A stretch of 64,000 nt of DNA from Maniola hyperantus (lineage: Eukaryota > Arthropoda > Insecta > Lepidoptera > Nymphalidae). The notes under the pieces are model-generated. The model was not told where the DNA came from. It was given only the letters and a program-made list of their open reading frames with translations, and made no database searches. Location of the stretch: NCBI RefSeq assembly GCF_902806685.2, contig NC_048561.1:6723439-6787438 (forward strand), read 5' to 3'. The position numbers were made by a program, and so were the translations under genes. Each line of letters opens with the position of its first letter. Position 1 is the stretch's first letter. This document shows, piece after piece, positions 1 through 12,300 of the stretch.

Positions 1-57
1 TGCCAGCATTTCTTGCATTAGTATCGATAGGTGCTCTTTGTGATAAAACAGTAACTT

Positions 58-1013
58 TTTAGGGTGCCGTACCTCAAAAGGAAAAACGGAACCCTTATAG
101 GATCACTTTGTTGTCTGTCTGTCTGTCTGTCAAGAAACCTACAGGGTACTTCCCATTGACCTAGAATCATGAAATTTGGCAGGTAGGTAGAACTTATAGC
201 TGACATTTGGGGAAAAATCTGAAAACCGTGAATTTAGGGTTAGATTACACAAGAAAAATTAAATTGTGGTCATGAACTAATAATTAGTATTTTCAACTTT
301 CGAAGTGAGTGACTATATCAAGTGGGGTATCATATGAAAAGTCTTCACCTGTTCATTCTAAAACGGATTTTTATTTATTTTTATGCATCATAGTTTTTGA
401 ATTAGCCTCAATAGCTCAACAGGTAAAAGAGTGGACTGAAAACCGAAAGGTCGACGGTTCAAACCCCGCCCGTTGTACTATTGTCGTACCTACTCCTAGC
501 ACAAGCCTGACGCTTAGTTGGAAAGGAAAGGGGAATATTAGTCATTTAACATGGCTAATATTCTTTTTATAAAAAAAACCGGCCAAGTGCGAGGCAGGCT
601 CGCGCAAAGAGGGTTCCGTACTACAGTCGTATTTGTTCGACATTTTGCACGATAATTCAAAAACTATGATGCATAAAAATAAATAAAAATCTGTTTCAGA
701 ATATACAGGTGAAGACCTTTCATATGATACCCCACTTGATATAGTCACTCACTTCGAAAGTTGAAAATACTAATTATTAGTTCATGACCACAATTTAATT
801 TTTTTTGTGTGATCTAACCCTAAATTTGCGGTTTCCAGATTTTTCCCCAAATGTCAGCTACAAGACCTACCTACCTGCCAAATTTCATGATTCTAGGTGA
901 ACGGGAAGTACCCTGTAGGTTTCTTGACAGACAGACGGACAGACAGACAGACAGACAGATAACAAAGTGATCCTATAAGGGTTCCGTTTTTCCTTTTGAG
1001 GTACGGAACCCTA
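58..1013. mobile_element. Two inverted copies of a GGGTTCCGT element flanking a SINE
   Basis: 58-404 is a plus-strand copy and 574-1013 a minus-strand copy of an approximately 440-base lepidopteran element. It begins with a hairpin (AGGGTTCCGT ... ACGGAACCCT), then (TCTG)n, and ends CTTGGCCGGTTTTTT. A tRNA-Phe-like SINE (405-572) cuts the first copy. Other copies in the window: 3893-4050, 4676-4775, 7592-7905, 14646-15070, 25435-25874, 32084-32521, 43773-44389, 49011-49450, 60040-60470. Their recurring open frame (MTISSGVSYE...) is not a gene. Confidence 0.85.
405..572 (+). mobile_element. tRNA-Phe(GAA)-derived SINE
   Basis: The head GCCTCAATAGCTCAACAGG, anticodon-loop-like ACTGAAAACC and B-box GGTTCAAACC resemble tRNA-Phe with anticodon GAA. 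The tail GGCTAATATTCTTTTT is A/T-rich. Four more copies occur: 40491-40664, 44173-44353, 55345-55520 (minus) and a diverged one at 57252-57376. Confidence 0.8.
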
Positions 1014-4000
1014 TAAAGTAACTAAAATAGTACTAAAAAATATTCGGTTTTGGCTTTTGGGTCAACATTCTAAACTAAACCCAATACCAAAATTTCAGGT
1101 TTGTAACTCATTTCGTCTACAAGCTAGGGAGTAGAGACCCGTGACTCGCGGACAGACAGAGAGCAAAGGGACATTATATTAGCCTTCCATTTTACCCTTA
1201 CGGAACCCCAAAAAGTGGTCGTTTAATAAATATTTATGGTGTCACGGAAAGCTTCCCGGGCTAATATGGACACATGATGTCCACAAATTGTGACTGATTG
1301 TCACGGCTTTGAGGATAAACGCGACAATTTGAACGAGGCGGTTAACGAGGCAGACTGAATGAATGAATCTTAAATCTCCACATAGTATAAAATAAAGTCG
1401 CTTCCCGCGTCTGTATGTATGAACGCGTAGATCTTTTAAACTACGCAACGGATTTTAATGCGGTTTTCACCAATAGATAGAGTGATTCAAGAGGAAGGTT
1501 TATAGCTATAGTTTTAATTGTCAAAAAATTAGAGATCCCTAGAGAAATTGAAGTAATGTGAATTAGGTCGGAAAAAAATCCTCTCATTTGAGAGTTTCCG
1601 AGGCAAATACACCTCAATGACACCACATTAGTATCTACATTGCACCCATGCGAAGCCGGGGCGGGTCGCTAGTAATATATAAAAGGAAAAGGTGACTGAC
1701 TGACGGATCTATCAACGCACAGCTCAAACTACTGGACAGATCGGGCTGAAATTTGGCATGCAGCGTAGGCATTTGCTAAGAAAGGATTTTTGAAAATCCA
1801 ACCCCTAAGGGGGTACGTTCTGACCACTGGTTTATCACCGCTTACATTATAAGGTACGAAACCCTAATAATTCTTTTTTATAGTATACTTAGTGATAAAA
1901 GGAAAAATCTATTTGCTCCAAGTGTCCAAAGAAAGATGAGATCGTTTGACCCCAATCAGTAACTGACAGGTGTCGTTCGAGCCCCATTCACGGATAACCA
2001 GAAAAGACGTGAGAGGTCATTATGCCCCTCATCCAATCTTAAAATCATTATGATCACTTGAAGGTAACAATCCTCAAGTCAAGTGTTGACACGACGTTTG
2101 GACCCCTCATCTTAAAGGTCTTTTTCTTCGCAATTTTTTGGGACAACTTTAGCAAAGTTTTCTTTTTAGGGTTCCGTACCCGGAGGGTTCCAGCGGGACT
2201 CTATTACTTAGCCTCCGCTGTCTGTCCGTCCGTCCGTCTGTCAGCGAGCTATATCTCGTGAACCGTAAAAGATAGTAGCTGAAATTTTCACAGAATGTGT
2301 ATATCTATTGCAGCTCCTCCAACAAATAAACAAGATAAATATAGTTTTATATGCTCAAATCTTCTATAGATATAAAAGGAAAAGCTGACTGACTGACTGA
2401 CTGACCGACTGACTAATAAAAGTTTCTACCTTTATTTATTTACTAGCTTATGCTCGCAACTTCGCCCCCGTGGACTACACAAATTTCAAACCCCTTAGGG
2501 GTTGAATTTTCAAAAATCCTTTCTTAGCGGATGCGTACGTCATAATCGTACGTCATAGGTCAGTCAGTCACCTTTTTCTTTTAGATAGATCGTGAACTTG
2601 TGCAAAATTATAGGATTTTTATATTTTTTTCGAGTTTTTTGTATATGCCATATCAATAATCATCAGTATTCTAAAATTGTAATTATAATTTTGCACTCTA
2701 TCTGCGGCACTAGGTTGTGTCGGGTAATACTAACTGTTATTTACCCTCAATTTGGCAAAATAAAGAATTTATTTATTATTTATTTACTATTTATTTTTAT
2801 TTTATTTTTATTTTTCATGTACCAAAATTGTAGTTACAAAGTAATAATAAATTAAGTTACATTGGAAATGCTTATCTCTAAACAGAGATTTCTTCTAGCT
2901 TCCCATTCATGGTTGTGAGTAGGGCGTATCAAGAAGTGGAATAGGTCTACGGTACTAGAATATAGAATAGAATCCTTCGTCACTACAATATGTATATACA
3001 CAAAGATATATAAATAAATATAAATAAATAAATAAATAAATGTTTTATTTTCCAAATTGTGGGTATAACAAGTTAACAATGACACAACCGTCCCTTACAC
3101 AATCGACTGTCACCGACAGTGTGCAAATATTTAGCTTGAATTTAATATTAACATAATTATACATTTATAATAGAAATCGAAAACTTTAGTCACTGAATTA
3201 TACTCGTATATAATGTCAAACAGTACAATTTCAAATTACTCAGTCAAATTATACAATATTATAGATTATAGATTACGCAGTCAAATTATACAATATTATA
3301 GATTACTAGATTATAGATGTAACATTGAAATAGTTAGGTTAACTGGTTATTTTTAGTATGTTATTGTCATTAAGATATTCTATGGTATATATGTGTATGG
3401 TATCTAATAAACTACATAATTATCTTATAATAAATACCCAATTCAACTTATATACAATAATAATACTTATAATAAATACTATCACCTGTCTTCATTTTTG
3501 CCAGCGTTCTGGTTACACCCTGTGTGGCATGGCTCTTCCCTATAGGTTTTTAAAAATCCTGTGGGAACTCTTAAATTTCCGGGATAAAAAGTGGCCTATG
3601 TCCTTCCCCGGGTTGCAAGCTACCTCTGTACCAAATTTCGTCAAAATCGGTTGAACGGTTGAGCCGTGAAAAGCTAGCAGACAAACAGACATACAGACAC
3701 ACTTTCGCATTTATAATATTAGTATGGATTATATGGCTTGGCTCTTCCCATCACTGGTAAGTAATAAATAAAGAGGTTAGGGCTTAATTAAACAAAGTTA
3801 GGTGATAAAGGAGTCTTTATAAATGTTATATGAGCATATAAAGTGGTTAGGGGTTAGTTAGGGTAATGAAATAGGGTAATAAGGTAATAAACCTTTTTTA
3901 GGATTCCGTACCTCAAAAGCAAAAAGGAACCCTTATAGATCACTTCGTTGTTTGTCTGTCTGTCTGTCCGTATGTCGTGTCTGTCAAGAAAACCTATAGG

Positions 4001-4268
4001 ATACTTCCCGTTGACCTAAAATCATAAAATTTGGTAGGTAGGTAGGGTTGCCAATTATACTGTTTTAAACAGTAATATACTGTTTTGCACTAAATTATAC
4101 TTTTTATTGTTGAACAAAAATAAAGTATACAAAATATTGTTTTCAGCATCAAAATGCAAACACTACTACGTGTTATACTTAGACGCTCACACAAATTTGT
4201 TTTTATTTAGTCATAGGGCGCTCACTGCTCAGAGACTGAGCAACCACACTAAGTTTAAATACCTACTG
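1014..4268. other. PLCE intron: degraded repeats, no exon seen
   Basis: Contains old repeat tails: a Helitron-like piece at 1675-1860, a GGTTCCGTACC-type piece at 2165-2310, Helitron-like ends at 2350-2585, an A/T-rich LINE tail at 2985-3085, an RTE-like 3' tail with CACTTTCGCATTTATAATAT at 3505-3725, and a GGGTTCCGT fragment at 3893-4050. No open frame with splice signals was found. Confidence 0.6.
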
Positions 4269-4427
4269 GGGCCGATTCTCTTGTACACAATCTCTAAACT
4301 AAACTAAAATGACACTTCTAAATCTATTGCTATCCCTGTCGTATTGTTGCTTGCGGAAAGGGGTAGCACTAGATTTAGACCTGTTAATTTAGTTTAGTTT
4401 AGAGATTGTGTACAAGAGAATTAGCCT
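4269..4427. mobile_element. MITE with 35-base terminal inverted repeats
   Basis: GATTCTCTTGTACACAATCT followed by CTAAACTAAACTAAA reappears in reverse complement at the right end. The internal part is about 90 bases and non-coding. Confidence 0.85.
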
Positions 4428-4473
4428 CAATGTTCAGTTTTCTAAAATACTGTTTCATATTCTTCATAGACCT

Positions 4474-4660
4474 GTAGGGCGATTGTCTAAAACCTGCATC
4501 AATCATTGTTACAATCTCAATTGTTCTGATTGGCTGAATTTGTGCGATTCTTGTTGCTACAATGCATTGTGGCCAATAGTGAGCGAGCATTAACCAATCA
4601 GAGATGATTGCATTCGTGACATTGTAGCTGTCAAACAACCGCGGTATGGCCACCGGGTTT
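4474..4660 (+). repeat. Dispersed repeat copy, pair with 44678-44868
   Basis: About 185 bases from TGTAGGGCGATTGTCTAAAA to CAAACAACCGCGGTA are nearly identical to 44678-44868. The unit has CCAATCA and TGATTGG palindromic pieces, suggesting a MITE. No coding signal. Confidence 0.75.
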
Positions 4661-4675
4661 TTATTTATTTTATTG

Positions 4676-4979
4676 GAAAACCGTAAAAAACGGCTAAGTG
4701 CTAGTCAGACTCACGCACCGAGGGTTCCGTACTCGAGTATTTTTTTTACATTTTGCACAATCAATCAAAGACAATTATCTTAATCGTGTAGAATTCGAGG
4801 TTAAAATATAATAGAATAGAATAAATTTTGATTCAAGTAAACTTTTAATCGTGTAGGAACCAAAAGGGTGTGGGTTTAATAAAAACTGTCATACCCTTCT
4901 ATGTCACCCTTCTAAGTTAACCCGCGTCCATCTTAGACTGCATCATCACTTACCAAAGTCAAAGTCAAAAGTTCAAAAT

Positions 4980-5015
<36 letters not shown>

Positions 5016-5130
5016 TTATAATAAAAGGGTCAAAACAGGTCAAATTCTGTACATTGAAGATATTTTGAAAAATTTTATTCGAGGGCACTCTATAATCGAT
5101 ACTGAACCCAAAACTGTAATTTTTTTCATT

Positions 5131-5173
<43 letters not shown>

Positions 5174-6140
5174 GTCTGTATCACGGCCGCGCATCACGCT
5201 GAAACTACTGAATGGATTCCAATGAAACTTGGTACGATTTGAGGTCATACTATGAGGAAGAATATAGGATACTTTTTATCCCGAAATTCAGCATGGTTCC
5301 CGTAGGAGAGGGGACGAAAGTTAAAATGTATACTGAGTTGTAATTCATTAACGCGTAGTCCGATTTCATTCATTCTTTTTTTGTTAGAAAGGGGATATTT
5401 TAAAGATTGTTCCGTAAATATTTCAAGGTCATCGGTTTTTAACCGACTGTCAAAAAGGAGGTGGTTCTTTTTTCTACATCGATTTTTTCGAGGTTTCTGG
5501 ACCGATTTGCAAAATTTTTTTTTTAAATCAACAAAAAAAGTTTACGTCGTGGTCACATAAAAAATTCTGGATTCAACTCCTTAATCCTGATGCTGCAGGG
5601 TTACTGCCTGTCTGGGTTATCAAGATTCAGGAAGTGTTCATAGTGAATTCATATTGTAGGTACCAAGCAACGACAACAATCCCGAAAAATCCAAGAGTTC
5701 CCGCGGGATTTTAAAAAACGTAAATCCACGCGGACGAAGTCGCAGGAATCAGCTAGTAGGTAATAAATTACCCTTTTCGATTGTCAGTTGTTGGATTTGT
5801 AAGATATAGTGGTGATAATTATTACGCAAACTTTAAACTAAAGCTAGCGAGGGTTCCAAACGCGCCCAGGTCTGAGAAGAGCCCACAAGGTGAGATTGCT
5901 GTCAAGGGCTAACTTGTATCTGAATTTTAAAAAAAGGCCGCCTTGTAAAAACCGCCTTACGAAAAACCCTAGAGCTCATTAAAACCACATTTATCATCAA
6001 CGAAAACCCTTCATCTCGTAACATATTTATGGCTCGTAATAACGGAAATGACCGCATACATTTTTAACGCCACTACAAAAAGCCTGAGAACGGTGAAGCC
6101 TATTCGAATTGAAAATTTATGTTTGGATATTCGTTTTCAA
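4676..6140. other. PLCE intron: simple repeats and repeat tails
   Basis: A GGGTTCCGT fragment (4676-4775, minus), an (AT)n microsatellite at 4982-5014, a (TCTG)n run at 5132-5180 inside an RTE-like tail, an AACCGACTGTCAAAAAGGAG-type tail near 5440 and a SINE 3' end at 5878-5938. No exon recognised. Confidence 0.55.
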
Positions 6141-6353
6141 GAGCAGTGATAGCCTAGTGGTTAATACGTTTACATCCTATTCGGAGGATCGGGGCCTTGA
6201 TCCCGGGCACGCACCTGTAATTTTTCTGAGTGCGTTTTAAGTAATTAAATATCACATGCTTTAACTGTGAAGGAAAACATCATGCATCGAAGGAAACCTG
6301 AATGCCTGACTATTCTCCATAATGTTCTTAGGTGTGTGAAGTCTGCTAATCAT
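6141..6353 (+). mobile_element. tRNA-derived SINE (GGTTCGATCCC type)
   Basis: Has the A-box-like GATAGCCTAGTGGTTA and a B-box-like GATCCCGGGCACGCACC, then the conserved tail with TTTAACTGTGAAGGAAAACA and GGTGTGTGAAGTC. It ends 35 bases before exon 6388. Related copies: 9686-9955 (minus), 11824-12134, 15767-16085, 17590-17850, 23655-24102 (minus, two copies), 26250-26552 (minus), 47705-48017 (minus). Confidence 0.75.
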
Positions 6354-6387
6354 GAATGGATCAAATATGTTACTCCTTTTTTTTCAG

Positions 6388-9300
6388 ATCACACAAGCTG
6401 AAGTCATTCTGGCTGAGCATATCAGAAGAACCACTGCCAGTGCTGGACTTCCTCTCTGCTGCGCTTCTGTCGGCTGAATACGAACGAGCACTGGCGCGAG
6501 CGCTAGCCATGCCTGAATGCAGACTCATACCTTTCTTCGGTGCTTTTTTAAGAGAACTTAGGTAAAAAGCATAAATTAACACATTAAGATAAAAAAATTA
6601 AAGCATTAAAACTCCAAGAGCAAAAGGTTCGGATTACCACGCACTATTATTAGTGATAAGGGTCATCAATTCTACACTCGAAGTTCTGGACAACAAAATG
6701 ACAGGTGTATGCGAAATCCTTTCATAATAGCGGTCTACGTCGCTAACCCGAAAGGGGTATAGCTGTTGTAGATACCGATACTCATATGAGTCTAGTTTTT
6801 CCGGTTGAGCATATCAGAAGAACCCCTGCCAGTGCTGGACTTCCTCTCTGCGGCGCTTCTCTCGGCTGAATACGAGCGAGCACTGGAACGAGCGCTAGCC
6901 ATGCCTGAATGCAGACTCATACCTTTCTTTGGTGCTTTTTTAAGAGAACTTAGGTAAGAAGCATAAATTAAAACATTAAGATAAAAAAATTAAAGCATTA
7001 AAACTCCAAGAGCAAAAGGTTCGGATTACCACGCGCTATTATTAGTGATAAAGGTCATCAATTCTAAACTCGAAGTTCTGGACAACAAAGTGACAGGTGT
7101 ATGCGAAATCCTTTCATAGTAGCTGGCTACGTCGCTAACCCGAAAGGGGTATAGCTGTTGTAGATACCTATACCCCTATGAGTAGTTTTTCTGGTTGGGC
7201 ATATCCATTGGCAGTGCTGTACTTCCTCTCAGCGGTACTGCTCTCTAAAAAATAGTAAGTATTAAAAAAAATGAAAAATTTAAGAATCGACTGTTGGCGG
7301 TACGAAGTTCGCCGGGTCAGCTAGTGATGAATAATAATTATAATATGTATTTTAAAACTGAAAGGGTGTGGACGTAGGTACAATCTAAAATAATAAATAA
7401 AAAAGCTCACAAACACAATCAGTAATTTACGAGGGCTGAATATTTAGTTTTTTTTCAATTAGTAAAAACCTAAAAAAGGCTTAATTTGTTTTTTTACCAT
7501 TTGAAATATCCGATATCTGCTCTGTTTAAAAAACATCACGCTCGATTTTATTTAATGGATTACATTTTTTTTATATATTTCTTTTGTATTTTAGGGTTCC
7601 GTACGTGAAAAGAAAAACCGGAACCCTTATAGGATCGCTTTGTTGTCTATCTGTCTGTCTGTCAAGAAACCTACACTTTCCGTTGACCTAGAATCATGAA
7701 ATTTGACAGGTAGGTTTTATAGCAGACATTCGGGGAAAAATCTGAAAACCGTGAATTTGTGGTTACATCACACAAGAAAAAAACTGTGGTCATGAACTGA
7801 TAATAATTAGTATTTTCAATTTTCAAAGTAAGATAACTATATCAAGTGGGGTATCATATGAAAGAGCTTTATCTGTGCATTCTAAAACAGATTTTTATGC
7901 ATTTTTTTTAAATCTATAGATTTGCGCTTGGCTGCAATCAGAGTTCAGACCTTCAGACCTAGTGGCAAGTGATGATGCAGCCTAAGAAATAATACATGAC
8001 GGCCATTTTGAAATTCGCCATCTTGGTTATTCATCATTTGTTGTTAGATATGGCAGAAATAGAAATACCTACAAACTCTGTGTTAATTTCAACTCTCTAC
8101 CTATTACGGTTCGTGACATACAGCCCACTGACCGACAGACAGAATGGAGGCTTAGTATCTAATAGAGACGGAACCCTGTAACGGCTTGTTTAGTGGAAAG
8201 TAAAAAGTGAAATTCGCCATCTTGATTTTTTATTTGATGTTAAAACGGCAATAGAAAAACACTGAAAATTTCAACTGTCTAGCTATTGCAGTTCATAAGA
8301 CATCCCGCTGACAGACAGACGGACCGAGAGCGGAGGCTGTAGGGTCTCATTGGGCATCCTTCAGGTACGGAACCCTAAAACGGCTCGTTAAGTGGAAAGT
8401 AAAACAATTTAAATGGAATTTGCCTCAAACGCGTGAGGAATTCGCGAAATTAGACCCGTAGCGCAACCTCGGAATATCTCGGAATACTTTGGAATACTTC
8501 GGAATACCTCGCTTGGACAAAAGAATCTCTGATATCCGATAAAGGTAGTTTGAGCTTTAGAATTTAGAGGGTTTTGAGTGCACAAGTTTCACATACATAT
8601 TAAACTCCTAAACAAATATATAAAACATAAGCAAATAAACAACAAATTCCTAAAAGGCCGGCAACGCATCGGCGGTTCCTCTGGTGCTGCAAATGTTCAT
8701 GGGCGGCGGTAATCACTTAACATCAGGTGACCCGCCTGCTTCCCTACTAAGGGGGTGAAATAGGGGTTTGAAATTTGTGTAGTCCACGCGGACGAAGCCG
8801 CGAGCATAAGCTAGTATAATATATATAAAAGGAAAAGGTGACTAACTGACTGACTGACTGATCTATGGCTCAAACTACTGTACCGATCGGGCTATGACGT
8901 AGGCGACCGCCAAGAAAGGATTTTTCAAAATCCAACCCCTGAAGGGGTAAAATAGGGGTTTGAAATTTGTATGAAAGTCTCTCAGTTTTGAAGTTAGAAA
9001 CGTGAAATTGTGTATTTACACAAATTTTTAGAAATATAGAAAACGTGTAGGTACATCCATGGTTTTTGAATAAATTTGCCCCTAAGTAGAAAAATAAGGG
9101 GTTTGAAATTTGTGTAGTCCACTCGGACGAAGTCGCGGCTAGTTCGATAATATTTTTTTCAAAATTTAATAAAGTTTATCGTAAAATAGTACGTAACACG
9201 TGAGTCTAAGAGTCTAAGAGACACTTCACCCTCTGAAATATGGGCCAAGATCAGAGGGTTGGGGTATAGTAGTAGGGGGTGGCGGGAGGGTTGGGGGCCT

Positions 9301-12300
9301 TGGCCGAGATTCCCCGTGAAGGTTGTCTTCTTGCGCACTTGTTACATTTACCCCTTTTCAAAAAGCTTTCGTGTCTCTCGGGTTTAAAGTTATGCAAAAA
9401 ATAATTTCTTTAAAATTCTTATTTTTCTTAAAGTATACAAATGGTTTTTTTAACTAGCTTATGCTCGCGACTTTGCTCGCGTGGACTACACACCTAAACC
9501 CCTATTTCACCCCTTTAGGGATTGAATTTTCAAAAATCATTTTTTAGCGGATGCCTACGTCATAATAGCTATCAGCATGCCAAACAGCCCGATCCGTCCA
9601 TTAGTTTGAGCTGTGCGTTGAGCGTCAGTCAGCTTTTCTTTTTATATAGAAGACTAGCTGATGCCATTCACTTAGGTTTCGTTATCATGATCAACCCATC
9701 GTCGGCCCAGTACTGAGCACGGGTCTCCTCTTAGAACGAGACAGCTTTATACCATAGTCTGCCCCGCGGGAACAGTGTGGATTGGTAGACTTCACACACC
9801 TTTGAGAACATTATGGAGAACTCTCAGGCATGCAGGTTTCCTCACGATGTTTTCCTTCACCGCTAAAGCAGAGCGCACATAACTCTGAAAAGCTAGAGGT
9901 GTGTGCCCTGGATCGGAACCCCCGACGTCCCTAATAGAAGGCCGACGTCTTTACGATCTTTACCTGTTGACGATCTCCCTGGCGCCATAGTAAGCTCTGT
10001 GGTCTTATTAGTGGGAGGCCCCGGGTTCGATTCTCGGCAGAGGTTTGGAATTTTATAATTTCTAAATTTCTGGTCTGGTCTTGTGGGAGGCTTCGGCCGT
10101 AGCTAGTTACCACCCTACCGGCAAAGCCCTGCCGCCAAGCGATTAGCGTCTGATACCGTGTACACACCAAAGAAATATGGGTTTAATAAAAACTGCCATA
10201 CCCCTTCCAGGTTAGCCCGCTTCCATCTTAGACTGCATCATCACTTACCACCAGGTGAGATTGCAGTCAAGGGCTAACTTGTATCTGAATAAAAAAAACA
10301 ATACTCTGGCTCATTAGTCAACGGCTTAATGTAAAAAGTGTAATGTATGAGTAAAGATAGACCCGGGCTCACTTATATAAGTACTTGAGATGATCATACC
10401 ACCTTTATAAAAATAGTAGCTGATGCCCGCGACTTTGTCCGCGTGGATTTAGGTCTTTAACAATCCCATGAGAACTTTTTGATATTCCACGATAAAAAGT
10501 AACTCGTGTCACTCTTCAGATCTTCTGAAATGAAATTAAATGATGATGTAGCCATGCAAAAATCATATTATTATTTTATATTATTATTATTTATTATTAT
10601 TACATTACAAACAATATACACTAACAGTCTTAACCAAAGCGTGTACATGCAAAGTTATTACAGCTAATTAGTAATCACATTCTAAAAAAATCACTTAACA
10701 CACAAAAGTACTTAACTATATTATAATCTATTTAAATAGAAAAAAATTGCTTTTGTGAAAGCTGTATCTTTTTGATAAAAAACGTCGTATCGTCATATAT
10801 CAACACGTAGCTCCATTGCGACGTGATTAAAGGACAAACCAATAAACCAAGAAACAAACACACTTTCGCATTTATAATACGAGTAGTGGTAGTATATGTA
10901 TGGATAGATATTAAGAATATAACAATGTAGGTACGCGACTTCGTACGCGTCGATTTAGAATTTTAAAATTCCATGGGAACTCTTTGATTTTCCGGGATAA
11001 AGAGTAGCCTATGTCACTCTCTAGGTCTTTAACTATACCCATGCAAAAATCACGTCGATCCATTGCTCTGTTGCGACTTGATTGAAGGACAAACCAACAA
11101 ACAAACTGTAGCAGAGACAACTAATAGCTAAGAGACGAATTTTCAAAGTCATACTTTTTATATCTGACAAGTGTCAATGTCATTCACTTTACCACTGGTG
11201 AAATCCGTGTACGCTAAGCTCCCTTGATGTAATCTATACATATAAAAGGAAAAGGTGACTGACTGACTGACTGAATGAATGACTGACTGACTGACTGATC
11301 TATCAACGCACATCGCAAACTACTGGGCGGATCGGGTTGAATCGGGCCGTCTATGTCACTCTCCAGGTCTTTAACTATACCCATACAAAAAATCACCTCG
11401 ATCCGTTGCTCTGTTGCGACGTTGCGGAAGGACAAACCAACAAACCAATAAACAAACACACTTTACTGATTTTTATACGGGTGGTATTAGCACCTCTGTG
11501 TAGATATTAATCATCCCGCATGCCCGCTCGAGTGGGCACATGTGCATGTTATTCTTTAATCACCACCGGTTTGCCAACATCCCTCCACCACAGGGGTGAA
11601 TTAACCCTTACCCCTAACCCCTTTGTGCCCCTTTTTAATAGCTCCATACATCTAAACATATAAAAGGAGAAGGTGACTGACTGACTGACTGAACTATCAA
11701 CGCAGAGCTCAACTTACTGGACGACTAAGACAGGGTTTTTGAAAATTCAACCCCTAAGGGGGTGAAATAGGGGTTTGACATTTGTATAGTCCATGCGGAC
11801 GAAGTTGCGGGCATGGCAAGGAAGCTGTGAAAGCCTCCTTGGTTAGGACGTTCGCCTTCTAATCGGAGGTCGGGGGTTCGATCCCGGGCACGCACCTCTA
11901 ACTTTTCCGAGTTATGTGCGTTTTAAGTAAATAAATATCACTTGATTTAACGGTGAAGGAAAACATCGTGAGGAAATCTGCATGCCTGAGAGTTCTTCAT
12001 AATGTTCTCAAAGGTGTGTGAAGTCTACCAATCCGCGCGTGGTAGACTTTGGCCAAACCCCTCTCTCTCTGAGAGGAGACCCGCGCTCTGTAGTGAGCCG
12101 GTGATGGGTTGATCATGATGATGATGATGATGACTTTTGACATGACAGTTGGTCCATAGAGTTAAAATGGCGCGTGAGGAGTCATTTCGTATGGACCATC
12201 ATCATAAATCATCTTGCTACGTGCCGATAAGTTATTAGCGGTGGGGGGAAGGGGGAATTAATTAACTAAGCACGATATTTGACGTCAATAACAAACGGTG

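Noticed and set aside
405..480. tRNA-Phe gene
   Set aside because: The head resembles tRNA-Phe with anticodon GAA, but the acceptor stem does not pair and the SINE tail follows. Five copies share the same tail.
6356..6565. ATG-started small protein overlapping the RasGEF exon
   Set aside because: The ATG and first codons are intron sequence ending in TTTTTTTTCAG, and the TAA is part of the GTAAAA donor. Only the internal part is coding, as a PLCE exon.
7996..8181. Small plus-strand ORF of 61 codons
   Set aside because: It lies in repeat-derived sequence (GTTCCGT-type tail with CTGACCGACAGACAG) and has no splice or homology support.
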